From contig JALQBC010000014.1 in NCBI GenBank assembly GCA_023375675.1, positions 806,001 to 870,000 on the forward strand: a DNA stretch of 64,000 bases, written 5' to 3'. This document shows, piece by piece, positions 12,388 through 24,018 of this stretch (within the stretch, counting starts at the first letter, position 1; the number at the start of each line of letters is the position of its first letter). The translations under genes and the position numbers were made by a program. The DNA is from Cytospora piceicola. Its lineage: Eukaryota > Ascomycota > Sordariomycetes > Diaporthales > Cytosporaceae. Below the pieces are notes generated by a model that worked only from the letters and a program-made list of their open reading frames with translations, did not search any database and had not been told where the DNA came from.

Positions 12388-14555
12388 TTATCGGGAGGAC
12401 ATGGCCTTGGTCACGAGTCTCTTAAGGGCGAGCTCCTTCTTCTTCAGGTCATCGGAGGAGGAGTCCTCGATCTCAAGCTGAGACATAGCCTCGGAGAGGG
12501 ACTGCTCAATCTTGTCCTTCTGGCCGCGCTTCAGCTTCAGGGACAGAGTTGGGTCGGAGATGATCTCCTCAACACGGGAGATGTAGGACTCGAGCTGCTG
12601 CTTGGCCTCGAAGCGCTTGCTGAAAGCCTCATCGTTGGTCTTGAACTTCTCGGCGTCCTCAACCATCTTCTCGATCTCGTGGCTGGAAAGCTTGCCGACG
12701 GAGTTGGAGATGGTGATGTTGGCGCTGCGGCCGGAGGTCTTCTCGGTGGCGGTAACCTTGAGGATACCGTTGACGTCGACCTCGAAGACGACCTCGAGGA
12801 CGGGCTCACCAGCCTTCATGGGAGGGATAGGAGCAAGAGTGAATTCACCCAGAGAGGTGTTGTCCTCGCAGTTGACACGCTCACCCTGGTAGACGGGGAA
12901 CTGAACGGTCTGCTGGTTGTCGGCAACGGTGGTGAAAGTCCTGGAGAATATGTTAGTATATGGGTTATACTCGTTTTTGCACAACAGTAAAAGCATGCTA
13001 GAGGATGGAAAGTATTCACCTCTTCTTCAGTGTAGGAACAGTCTGTCCGCGAGTGACGACGGGAGCGAAGATGTTACCCTCCATGGCAACACCAAGGGAC
13101 AGAGGGACAACGTCGAGCAGGAGCAGGTCGGCGGTGTCGGAGGAGGTGGCCTTTCCGGAGAGGATACCGGCCTGGACGGCGGCACCGTAGGCAACAGCCT
13201 CATCGGGGTTGATGGACTTCTCGAGCTTCTTGCCGTCGAAGAAGTCGCTGAGCAGCTTCTGGATCTTGGGGATACGAGTGGAACCACCGACGAGGACGAT
13301 CTCGTCAACGGCGCTCTTCTCGATGCTAGCATCCTTCAGCACCTGGCTGACGGGGTCAAGAGTACCAGCGAAAGCCTTAGCGTTCAGGTCCTCGAAACGG
13401 GCACGAGTGATCTGCATGTTGAAGTCCTCGCCATCGAACAGAGAGTCGATCTCAATGGTGGCCTGGGCACCGCTGGACAGGGTACGCTTGGCACGCTCAC
13501 AAGCGGTACGGAGTCTTCGCAGAGCACGGGCATCTCCGCTGAGGTCCTTCTTGGCCTTGCGAGTGAATTCCTTCTTGCAGTGGTCCAGAAGGTTGGTGTC
13601 GAAGTCCTGACCACCCAAGTGGGTGTCACCAGCGGTAGCCTTGACGGTGAAGACACCACCCTGGATGTTAAGGAGGGAGACATCGAAAGTACCACCACCA
13701 AGATCGTAGATAAGAACGTTACGCTCCTTGTTGGACTTGTTGGAGCCAAGACCGTAGGCGATAGCGGCAGCGGTGGGCTCGTTGATGATACGGAGGACGT
13801 TAAGACCGGAGATGGAACCGGCGTCCTTGGTGGCCTGACGCTGGTTGTCGTTGAAGTAGGCGGGGACGGTGATGACAGCCTTCTCGACCTTCTTGCCAAG
13901 CTTGACCTCGGCAATCTCCTTCATCTATTTTTTTCAAAGCCGTCAGCAACCTGGGACAGTGGTGAGAATGGGCAAGATTTTTGTAGTTCGTACCTTGACA
14001 AGGACCATAGCAGAGATCTCCTGGGGAGAGAACTGCTTTGTCTCGCCGAGGTACTGGACCTCGACCTTGGGGTTGCCACCATCGTCAACAACCTTGAAGG
14101 GCCAGGACTCCTGGTCCTTCTTGACGGTGGGGTCATCGTAGCGGCGACCGATAAGACGCCTGAGGAAGATTGTTAGCACCTGTGAAGACTTGCTGCAAAA
14201 CTGAGCAAATACTGGGCAACCTACTTGACATCGAAGACGGTGTTGACGGGGTTCATGGCAGCCTGGTTCTTGGCAGCCTCACCAATCAGACGCTCGGCAT
14301 CCGTGAAGGAGACGAACGAAGGAGTGGTGAAGGAACCCTGCTCGTTGGCAATGATCTCGACATTGGTACCCTCGTAGGTGGCCACACAGGAGTAGGTGGT
14401 ACCTGTTGTTTGAGAAGCAAAAAGTCAGCATTCAGGTTTGTGCGAGCAGGCTGGAACGGCGATGTCAGGCTGCGCCAGACGGCAGCGACATGTAGAAGTG
14501 ATTGAGACATACCCAAGTCAATGCCAATGGCACCGTCGTAAACTTCTTCGGCCAT
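12388..14555 (-). CDS. SSB1: Ribosome-associated Hsp70 chaperone Ssb, 614 aa
   Basis: This Hsp70 ATPase binds the ribosome and folds nascent chains together with the RAC co-chaperones (known for yeast Ssb1/2). Exons read on the minus strand are 14555-14513, 14402-14225, 14159-13994, 13924-13020 and 12940-12388, all with GT..AG borders and in phase, giving 614 residues, the normal length for Ssb. Visible motifs are [14 protein letters not shown] at the N-terminus (split by intron 1), the phosphate loop [14 protein letters not shown], and [16 protein letters not shown]. Exons 4 and 5 join at KKR|TFTT. The C-terminus is VTKAMSSR, the Ssb ending; the EEVD tail of cytosolic Ssa proteins is missing, which separates it from SSA. 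The small early exons are typical of highly expressed fungal genes. Confidence 0.96.
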
Positions 14556-15396
14556 TTTGGATGAGATTTGAATAGATATCTCGGCAAAGAAGGGGATGGG
14601 ATAGGTTGTAGGGTCGGACGGCAAAACAAACCCAGGTCGAAGTTTTTGGAGGGCGGCCGATGGGTTTTGAAGAACCGAGCGAAAAAAACGTGGGGCAAAC
14701 AAAAGAGGTGGGCGCAGGAAATTTTGAAAATTTTCATCCAGGCGCACGGGCCAAGGGTCGTGTGGCCTAATCCGGTTTATCTTATCGCCAAGCGGGGGTG
14801 TTTGAGTTCAACCCACCATTTCAAATCATCATGGTAGGTGGGGATATTAGTGTAGATATGTACATGCTCAGAGTGCTTTAGATGATCAGAGTAGGTAATC
14901 AGTTGATTTACTATGGTTCTTTACATATTTTCTCCATTGCAGGTATCATCAATCTTGGCACCAAGACACACATGAGTTTGCATATCCTGTCTACTCCAGC
15001 TTGCCATCACAATAGGTGGTGTATCTATCCGTGATAGTAAATCAAAATTCGATCGATCGAAAAACACTACTCCGGCCCCCCTCTTGCCACCCATCAGTGA
15101 CAGCACTCTACTTTCCAGTCTCCAGTCCCCAGTCCCCAGTCTTCGACCCGGGACATGACCGTTAACACCTGTTAAGCCGGGACAATCGTCCTGAAACACC
15201 ATTAAATGTACACACAACATCGGTTTTTGCTAGCCAAACGGGTGTTGTCAATCGAATCGAAAGCTCTGAGCCTGTAACCACGAGCCCACTGACTGCCCAA
15301 ATCTGTCAGCTGTCCTTCTCCCTCGCCCTCAAGACAGACGAGGCTCAGGCAACGCACTCCAGAATGGACACGCCCACACAGCAAACAGCCCTCCTC
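14556..15396. promoter_or_regulatory. SSB1 upstream region and 3' flank of RSC4-like gene
   Basis: No gene is seen. The part next to 14555 must hold the SSB1 promoter and leader. I looked for canonical heat-shock elements and found only an imperfect GAA/TTT-rich stretch near 14718-14737, which does not meet the nGAAnnTTCnnGAAn rule. The left-hand 3' end of the RSC4-like gene begins just after 15396. Confidence 0.4.
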
Positions 15397-18329
15397 TTAA
15401 AATTGCTTCATAACATTTGCGAGTATGGTGATATTCTCCAGCACGGCGTCCGAACCGTTCGGCAGCCTCTGGCCCTTAGGCAGGGCAGCGATCATCTGCA
15501 CCATGATTGTATTCACTCCCTGGTGGAGTTGGGCGTCGTACAACAGCTCTCCATTTTGAATAGGATCACGCGGGTTCGGGATGCCACGAGCGAGTGTCTG
15601 GCCGTTGACGAGGACGTACAGCTTGTAGGGTCGCTGTTGTTGTTCGAGGGCAGGACAGATACGGGGGACAATCTGGAGCTTCCATTGGGTCGCCGACAGA
15701 TTGATAGTAAAAGATTGTTGCAACAATTTCGGGGAAGGAGGTACGTTGAAGACAAAGCGCCGCTCGGGATTGTTGTCCAAAGGTGTGCGGATACACAGAT
15801 TGGGGAGGATGGCCTCCGAGACGCCTATCAACTTATTAGCATAGGGCAATTGACTCTCAGTAATGATTTCTACTCACTCGCTCCTGGACATCGGTACTTG
15901 AGGTCGAACAGTGCAGTAGGCGGCAATTGCTGTTGCAGTGGCTGCGGCTGCGGCTGCGGCTGTGGCGTTTGCTGCGCGGGAGCGTGTCCGTTGGGAATGC
16001 CTTGGTGCTGGGGCTGGCCGTGATAGCCATTGACCGGAGGTGGCATGACTGGGCGGAATGCACTAGAGCTGTAGCCGTTGTTCACCTGGGGCGGTATCGC
16101 TGGAGATGCTTTACTCGAGTCCTCGCGCTTCATGACTGCAGCTGGGGGAGTTGGAGCCCCTGTGCTCTGCGCAGGATTCGCTGCCGCTGGGACGACAGAA
16201 GCCGGCCTGGGAGCGCCTCCATTCGCGACCTCATCAGTAGCACCATTGGTTTGCGCTCCTTGTGGCGCTGGCGAGCCCTGGGAACCCTCTCTGCCGCCGC
16301 CGACGTGTATCGTGATCCGCTTAGGTCTCCCCGTCTGGGTCTGCTGAGCTTGCGCCGAGGGTGCTCTGAGTTTGATCTTGGGTTGAGGGGGTTCCTCCAC
16401 ACACGACTTGGCTTCGTTCAACTGCTCGTAAAAGAAGTCCTATGAATCGTTAGATGCGTACTAGGTTCACACACAGGAACTCAGGGAACAGTGTAATGAG
16501 GACTTACCTTGAGCTCCTTCGCTAACTCCGAGATCTCACTGCCTTCTTCGTTGTAGTAGAAGGCATTGCTCCACAACAAGCTGGCTTTCAGTTCCATAGC
16601 AGCCCAGCTCTTGAAATCGCTGACTCCTGTCGCGCCTTGTCTGCCGTGCATGCCTTTGACGGCCCGCCAAAGCTTCTTCAAGGACATTGGCTCCTCGATG
16701 AGCTGATAGTAGTCTTTCAAAGATTTTGGAGGCAGGTTCAGGAATGGCTCAAAATATGGCCAGTCCTCACTGGTTTCATGTCAGCCCATATTATCTTCAA
16801 CAAGTCCCATGGTAAGGCATACTCTTCTTCTGTTCGTCTCATCATCTCATCCACTATCTTCTCCTGTGCCTGCTGAAAGTTCAGGCCCTGGTACGACACC
16901 TCCGAGTACTGTCCGTCTCCCTTATCACCACTCGTCGACAGTGCGTCTGGTGTATCTTCTGTCTCGTTCGAGCGCTGGCCTCGTCGCTTGAGTACTATTC
17001 GGGTATTGGATCCTCGGCTGGCATCCGCGTCCGCGTCGGCATCGTCTACCTCCCCGTCGGCATCGAGCATTTCCTCATCTTCGCCTTCGGCATCTTCCTC
17101 ACCCACCGGGTGCTGTGGTTGGTCCCGTCGTTCTTCCAGCTCGGGCGGCGGCTGCTGCTGCTGCTGCTGTGGAGGACGAGCCGGCATATCGTTGGCAGCC
17201 ATCTCGGAAGGGAGCTCTTCTGCTGCGAGCTCGGCGTCGGTGTCGAAGTCTGGGGGGACTGGGGCTGGTGTGGCGGCGTATGTTTGGCTTTTATAGGCGG
17301 GATTCGTCTTGACCATGTAATTGCTCGTGGCTTTTCGAACGCGCTCCGCGTCTTCGTAGGTTTGCGAATTTCTGGGATAATATTCCTTGGCGTTGTTGAC
17401 CATGCGCTTGAGCCAGCTTTCCAACTCTGACATGTCCTTCAATTCGTGTCGATATAGTCTTCGCTCAATCACCCGTAGGGAAACGGGCATGCGAATTTTG
17501 CTGTAATAGTCCTCGTTGCCCTCCTTGGGAAGGAGTTTTTCGAAATAGCCTGCGACGCCTCGTCCACTGTTGAAAATGGGTTGTTAGAAGAAAGATGCAC
17601 CATGAGAGACGGCACGCATGCAAGTCATGCCTTGCCGACCGTTGCAGCGAGTCATGATAGCGGCAGGTCGCGAGCAGCGTCATGCGAGCGATTGAATGCA
17701 TGCGGGAAGGGGTTATGGTTGACATACTATTTGTCGGCTGTCTTTCGTATGGCCTCTAGAAAAGCCAAACCGTAGGCGGTAGTTGATTCGTGCGATTCCT
17801 GCTTTGACAAGTCTGGGAAGTCCTGTTGTGGTGGTGGTTTTGGTTAGCCTCACAGGACGGGAGAATGAATGTCTTGGGCCGGCGTGTTGTTTGGGAAAAC
17901 GGGGCGAGCCAAAGATAACAGTCGCGAAAGGTGGGAGGTTAAATCCAGATGACATAGCTCCAGTGCAGTGGAGGAAGAGAGATGGAGCTGGCTGGCTAGA
18001 GAGCTTCCAAGGTTGTGGTGTGCGGTTGCGGTTACGGCTTCGGTTGCGATTGAGGCGCAAGTGGTGGACGCCTTGGGGGGGCGGCGGACAATACTTCGAC
18101 CCTGCACAATTGATTCCCGAATGATTCGCGACTGACTGGATACAATGTTCTTGGGACGCTGCAGCAACACCCGTGATGCACTCCCATCCAAAAACAATAA
18201 CTATTGTGTTGCTGCAGACAACAAATGACTTACCGAAGGCAGCTTTTGTCGCTTGGCCGCTGGTTCAACGCCATCCACATCACCAGCACCTCCTCGATTA
18301 GAAGCGCTCGCTTTGCGCTTATTGTCCAT
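15397..18329 (-). CDS. RSC4: Rsc4-like double-bromodomain RSC chromatin-remodelling subunit, 728 aa
   Basis: This is a likely subunit of the RSC nucleosome remodeller that reads acetylated histone tails. Exons on the minus strand are 18329-18234, 17822-17728, 17566-16823, 16769-16508, 16439-15878 and 15824-15397; all borders are GT..AG and phases match, giving 728 residues. The N-terminus is basic (MDNKRKASASN..., AAKRQKLPS). Bromodomain 1 lies at about residues 45-150 (YYSKIRMPVSLRVIERRL, then NNAKEYYPRNSQTY). An acidic linker with a Gln/Pro run follows. Bromodomain 2 lies at about 290-395 (DYYQLIEEPMSLKKLW, then NAFYYNEEGSEI). The Pro/Gln-rich middle includes a QPQP repeat. The C-terminal ~150 residues (FVFNVPPSPKLLQQSF) match the conserved fungal Rsc4 tail. 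The 53-base intron joining residues 312 (E-D-E-D-W) is in open frame and easily missed. It shares an upstream region with CKS1. Confidence 0.88.
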
Positions 18330-19361
18330 GATGAATGGATGCAGTTATATCGACGTGGCCCAGGAGCTGTTCCGGATAAGTGAAAACAAGCCTCGATCGG
18401 TTGCAGGCCCGGGAACGGGTTTGGATACAGGTTATTATTGGGTGCTGGGAGAGGGTCAGAAGACGCGCTCGATGAGAACGGCCAAAGTGCAGCAGCACCG
18501 TGAACGGGGCCGATAGTGAGTCGCGCCTGTCGCAGTATGGCGATGAGATGAGAGGGTCCTCTGTAACCAACCGTGCCAACCACTTTCCGGGCACTGCAAC
18601 AAGCAACCTTGTCTAAGTCCAGTCCCGTTGAACGTCAATGTGGCAACCCCTGCAGCAACTAGTATAGGTAGGTAGGTACCAGCTGCAACTCGAAGCTCCA
18701 CGATTCAAGTCTGCCGAAACCCGGCTTTAATTGATGTCGGACGGAATCACGCTTCTGTTTTCAACCAACACAACTGTTTGTCTACCTCTGTAGACGGGTG
18801 ACTAGTTGCGGCTGGCTGGCTGGCTGGTGGGCAAAACGGGCTGCTGGCTGTCTTTCACACAGACATCAAACACCATTTGATAAGGGAGCTGAAGCTGGGA
18901 GCTGGAGCAGCTGGAGCAGCTGGACTGACTGGCTGGGACAGTAAAGGTCAGGTGACCCCCAAACAAGACAAGCAACAGCAAGCCGCCAAGCACAGCAAAC
19001 CGGGCGCTCGGACCATGGCTTGCCGGACCCCTGAATTAGCCCGACCCCCACTCTGCCCAGGTGCCCACTTTGTACCGTAACCGTACTTGCATCAAATAGG
19101 CCCTGTCAGTCATCCCATTTCATCCCGCCTTTTGCGCCAGACCCCGACACTCCTAATTCTGGAATCCATCCCAGAGTAAACAATCGCAACCCCTCCCCAA
19201 CGTTGACGTCTTCTATTCTAAAACCATCTTGCCTGCCACTCTTTTCCGCCAATCAATTCTACATCCATATCTGAGACTCGACTTTTGCGACAAGTTATCT
19301 ACTTAACCTCTCCATAACACACCATCTCCTTTCGATTACCAGCATACCAAAGCCCTGCAAG
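18330..19361. promoter_or_regulatory. Shared upstream region of RSC4-like gene and CKS1
   Basis: About 1 kb separates two divergently transcribed genes, so it must hold both promoters. It carries short tandem repeats: GTAGG/TAGG near 18664-18679, GGCT near 18809-18828 and an AGCTGG/GAGCAG cluster near 18887-18924. A long CT-rich, AT-tolerant leader precedes the CKS1 ATG. No clear TATA box was seen on either side. Confidence 0.5.
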
Positions 19362-19985
19362 ATGACTTCCAGCTACGAAATGGGCATCGACACGTCGCGT
19401 CGCAACCCCAAGCCGCGCCCCTTGACAGAAAACGAGCGCGCACGCCTGGAGGAGTTTCTTGAGTCAATCCACTACTCATCTCGGTGAGTCGCGACGACAC
19501 TGCAGTACATGCGATTGTTTCTTTTAGTGAACATCCGTTCTGACCGGCCTTGCCGTTGATGCAGATACTCGGACGACGAATGCGAATACCGACACGTCCA
19601 GCTACCCAAGGCCATGCTCAAGGCCATACCTAAGGAGTACCACGACTCATCTAAGGGCACACTCAAGCTGCTGTGGGAGGATGAGTGGCGGTCAATGGGA
19701 ATCACTCAGGTACGCAACCACGCGCTAAAGCGCGACACGAGACAGTGGAGACGCGACGGCAAGGCCATTTGGAGGAACAGAAGGCAGAGACTAATACGTT
19801 GTCTACAGAGTCTTGGCTGGGAACACTACGAAGTCCACGAGCCTGAGCCGCACATCCTGCTCTTCAAGTACGTTAGCTCCCAAAATGCAGATTGCACCGC
19901 ATCGGGGAGGGTGGAGGTGGGGGGGCGCAACCAGCTGACAGGTGTAAACAGGCGACCACTCAACTACCAACCCCCCAACCAATGA
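19362..19985 (+). CDS. CKS1: Cyclin-dependent kinase regulatory subunit Cks1/Suc1, 119 aa
   Basis: This small protein binds Cdk1 and docks phosphorylated substrates, and is needed for mitotic entry and exit (family knowledge). Exons are 19362-19483, 19565-19709, 19809-19867 and 19952-19985, with consistent phases, giving 119 residues. The conserved fold is complete: [17 protein letters not shown], then [19 protein letters not shown], then [20 protein letters not shown]. The [10 protein letters not shown] strand-exchange hinge and the phosphate-binding Arg and Trp residues of the family are all present. The fourth exon adds only [10 protein letters not shown]. Four exons in 620 bases is usual for this gene in filamentous fungi. 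Confidence 0.95.
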
Positions 19986-21609
19986 GAGGCAGCATGAAGA
20001 TGGCGGCTGCGATGTTTAGACCATATGTGTATCTTATCCCGCATTCTACGACTGCATAGCGATGGCCTCGTTCGGGTATCACGCCTTAATGAACCCCCTC
20101 CCTATCCCCACTCTCTTCATCGAGATCAAGCATTATGATCCGCGACCCGGACTTTTGCGGCGGGCGAGGCAATCTCATCGGCCAACTCTTTTGACTATCT
20201 CCGACTAGGCGTCTTCCTGGCGTGGTGCATTGTGTTCTGGTTTGCGTTCAGGGTTTGGGTGCGTCTAGGAGTATTAGGTCCATCATCTGCCTGCTTTACA
20301 GGACTACCTTTTGGGACGGCGAACAGGGAAAAGGGAGTGGGCGGGGCGTGGCATTACCATGGTCTTGACTCTTGAATGTAGTCAGTGTTGATTACACAGG
20401 AACCTGCTTCCAGACCTCGGAAAAGCCAATGAAATTTGAGTAGCTACCATAGGTCGGCATAATGGGACAACCAGGTTGTCTTTTACCATCACCCCACGAT
20501 GTCGCGTGGGCGCTCGGATTCGGCGCAATGCGCCGATAGTGCTTGCATATGTCGGTCAATGTGCGAGGGGCTGCCGACTACTGGCCAACCACTGCGACAT
20601 CCCACATATTACCGTGGAGGACCACGGCTTACAACCCCCTTTCCGGGCACGCGACAGCCTGCCATGCCTTGTGTACCTGTGATACCTATTTTCTACACCA
20701 GACCAACCCGGGCTAGCGGGCTAGTTGGACGTGAACGGTGTTCCAGAAGCCCTCTTCCGAAGAAAGACAGTCGGGTGAAACATCCACCCAGCCTTACGCA
20801 GTATCCTAAGTACCTACCTAGTAGGTAGGTAGGTATTGCCATACCACCGCAGCGGGATCACAAATAGTGCACACGGTCTCTCAGCCGTTCAGCCGTTCAG
20901 CCATTTCAATCAGACCACCACCGTCTTTATTAATCTGCGACAGAAGCGAATTGGTGGTCCCCTCACATCCGAGGTGAGTAATCCTTGAATTACCTGACCG
21001 ATCCCAAGTATCAGCCTTGCAAGTCATTCAATTGGGCAGATTGGTTAACAAGCATATAATTCAAAAAGAAACCTTCTAGAACCCCGGGCCAGGTTTAGAG
21101 TGGCGATCCGTGATGCTAGCGTCAAGGTTTAGGGTCTTCGGTCGAGTCCGAGAATGAATCTGCCAAGTTGCAGGATGACATCGTCTGACTTTGATATAGG
21201 ACACCTTGCCTTTCAATTTTGGCGCCAGATAAAACAGACACGAATAGACAACTTGCTCTCTTTGATTACCGAGCAACGAGAGTTTGGCTGTATCTTTGAA
21301 TTCATTCTCCCGAAAAAAGTTCACGCTCCTTTCTGTTCTTCCTTGTCTATTCACTACCCCTTTAGTGACAACCCACCTCAAACCGCTTCCTTACTCTTCG
21401 CCACGGAATAAGATCGACACCCACCTCGTGTTCGCTGCACTTTCCCTATACACTACAGCCCACTTACTTACCCACCCGACCGAGTACGGCGACGATGCAA
21501 GACGAGTAATAACAGTCTCCCCCTTCGAACGAAACCCGAAACGGTGGCCCGAGCTACTTGACACCTAATAAACATACTTACGACCTCGGCGACGTCCGAA
21601 TACTACATC
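19986..21609. other. Intergenic between CKS1 and ERO1
   Basis: No gene recognised. The frames at 20476-20828 have no family resemblance. A CCTAGTAGGTAGGTAGG palindromic repeat is at about 20813-20834. The right part is the ERO1 upstream region, C-rich and poor in ATGs immediately before 21610. Confidence 0.5.
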
Positions 21610-23594
21610 ATGACAGCCGCCAAACTCTTTTACCTGACGCTCTTCGCTCTTTGGAGTCCGCATGCTTCATGTCAGACTGCAGACCAAGATGACTGCGCAG
21701 TACGCCTGTCTCCTCCTCCCTCTCTTTGCCTGCTGGCTGGCTACGGCGGGGTCTCCTCCCCATCGTTCTGCAATATCTAACGAGTCCCAACCCTATCAGA
21801 TCTCGCCCAAGTCTATTGTGTCTGACGCCTGTGCCTCCTACTCCACACTCGAGGACCTGAACCACAAGATCAAGCCTGCCGTTGAGGATCTCACGCAAAC
21901 GACAGACTTCTTCTCCCACTACCGCTTAAATCTCTTCCACAAGACATGTCCTTTCTGGAACGACGAGAATGGCATGTGCGGCAACATTGCCTGTGCCGTG
22001 CAAACACTGGATAGCGAGGAAGACATACCCGAAGTATGGCGGGCGCACGAACTAGGAAAACTGGAGGGTCCATTGGCGAAACACCCGGGAAAGCAACTAC
22101 AGGCGCAACGGCCGGACCGACCTCTCCAGGGAACACTAGGTGAAGACGTGGGAGAGAGCTGCGTGGTCGAGTACGACGACGAATGCGACGAGCGAGATTA
22201 CTGTGTCCCCGAGGACGAATCCGCGGACTCCAAGGGTGACTACGTCTCCCTCCTCCAGAACCCCGAGAGGTTCACCGGCTACGCTGGCGAGGGCGCACAA
22301 CAGGTCTGGAATGCGGTTTACCGGGAGAACTGCTTCCAGAAGGACTCATTCCCACACGCGGCCGCGCTGGGCCAGTCCCCACCAGCCAAGGGCAAGGCGG
22401 CCCTGGACTTCAAGCAGGTCATGGAGGCCGCCGGGCGCCAGCAGCTGCTGGAGGAACAGCGCGAGCAGAGCCCCAACACGCCGTTCGTCGCCAACACGGG
22501 CCTCGAGGCCGAGGACGAGTGCGTCGAGAAGCGCGTCTTCTACCGCGTCGTCTCGGGCATGCACACGAGCATCAGCACGCACCTGTGCTGGGACTGGATG
22601 AACCAAACGACGGGCCAGTGGCAGCCCAACCTCGGCTGCTACATCCACCGCCTGCACACGTTCCCGGAGCGCATCAGCAACCTCTACTTCAACTACGCGC
22701 TCCTGACCCGTGCCATCGCCAAGCTCGGGCCGCACCTCCAGGACTACACCTTCTGCAGCGGCGACGTGGACCAGGACGCCACGACCAAGGGCAAGGTGCT
22801 CGCCGTGACGGAGGCCTCCGCGTCGGTGCCCGAGATCTTCGACGAGAGCCTCATGTTCAAGAACGGCGAGGGCCCCTTCCTCAAGGAGGACTTCAAGAAC
22901 CGCTTCCGCAACGTGTCGCGGCTCATGGACTGCGTCGGGTGCGACAAGTGCCGCCTGTGGGGCAAGCTGCAGACGGCCGGCTACGGCACCGCGCTGAAGG
23001 TCCTGTTCGAGTTCGACAACGACAGCGACGAGATCCCCGTGCTCAAGCGGACGGAGCTGGTGGCGCTGTTCAACACGTACGCGCGGCTGAGCACGAGCCT
23101 GGACGCGGTCCAGAAGTTCAGGGTCATGGCTGCCGAGAAGGAGAGGGAGGACGAGGAGCTGCTGCGGAAGGCTGTTGACGGGGCCAAGGAGGGTTTTACA
23201 ACCAATCGGGCCGACAAGCCGCACTATATTGTCATACCGGACGACCCGGAGGTGTCTACGCCGCCAGAGAAGGACGGCCCGTCAGCTAGCGAGTCGTTCT
23301 ACCAGGAGCTGGATAATGTCCTGGAGGCGTTCAAGACCTTGTATAGGAGCTGGTGCGAGTTCCCCGAGCTGGTGTAAGTCATGCCCCATACCTGGTTCTA
23401 GTCTCTCGTCCATGGGCGTGTGCGATGACATTGCAATGATGCTGACGTCTCTCGACAGGTATGTCCTCGTGAAGCAGGAACTCCGCTATGTGTGGCAGAA
23501 CTATATCGGTAAACCTGTGAGCCCCAGGCACTGGAAAGTCACGTGGCGACAGGCAGGTGACCCCCTGTTGCAGCATGAGACGGACGAGCTATAA
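21610..23594 (+). CDS. ERO1: ER thiol oxidase Ero1, 599 aa
   Basis: This FAD enzyme of the ER lumen reoxidises protein disulfide isomerase and passes electrons to oxygen. Exons are 21610-21699, 21800-23373 and 23459-23594, phases correct. The first exon encodes a signal peptide (MTAAKLFYLTLFALWSPHASC). Key motifs are visible: CPFWN with the shuttle pair C90-GNIA-C95, the active site C408-VG-C411-DK-C414, and the HTSISTHLCWDWMN segment near the FAD pocket. A low-complexity insert with acidic and Lys/Gln-rich stretches lies at about 100-150. The protein ends in TDEL, close to the HDEL/KDEL retrieval signal. A longer first-exon reading from the ATG at 21662 lacks the signal peptide and is rejected. 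It is convergent with USB1. Confidence 0.95.
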
Positions 23595-24018
23595 GTAGAC
23601 CATCGTCGAAGTGTCGACTGGGAAAGAATGGAAAGGTTTTGTGTGAGAGAATGCATCAGTTCGGCGTTCATGGCTTCTGTTCGGGATGGTACGATGGAAT
23701 TAGGCAACCCAAAATCACGGCCCTGTACAGTGGCCTACTTGGTATTTCGCATACATAAAGCAGCATACATTGATTATTGTCAGAGTACACACGTCACATA
23801 TCCATATCCAAGGGGGAAGCTTTTGTAATTAGAACTCGCTTCCTTTCATTGGTACATAACGTCTGCCTCAAATCCCGTCTTAGTCCTAACTTCCAATGCT
23901 ACGGTCGATGGACCTGGCCAAGACTGTACATCGCAAACTGAGCAAAGGGGACACACACCGTGATATATCTTGTTGGTGGTGGGAGAGGTACTATGTTGTG
24001 GTCTTAGTTGAACCTAGC
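23595..24018. other. Convergent 3' flanks of ERO1 and USB1
   Basis: These 424 bases lie between two genes that face each other and should hold both 3' untranslated regions. No gene is seen. A possible ERO1 polyadenylation zone is the AT-rich stretch near 23745-23765, but no signal is diagnostic. Confidence 0.5.

Noticed and set aside
12917..14176. A 419-codon + frame opposite the Ssb gene
   Set aside because: It is the antisense shadow of a strongly biased Hsp70 coding region, composed of Gly/Val/Leu/Asp repeats, and it runs through the mapped introns.
14718..14740. Possible heat-shock element upstream of SSB1
   Set aside because: The GAA and TTT units do not keep the nGAAnnTTCnnGAAn pattern; Ssb genes are also usually not heat-induced.
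20476..20828. Two overlapping + frames of 68 and 109 codons
   Set aside because: No family motif, Arg/Pro-rich composition and no promoter or splice evidence.
22346..23224. A 292-codon minus frame and a + frame at 22519-23178 over ERO1
   Set aside because: Both are shadows of the GC-rich ERO1 exon; the ERO1 frame has the conserved cysteine motifs.
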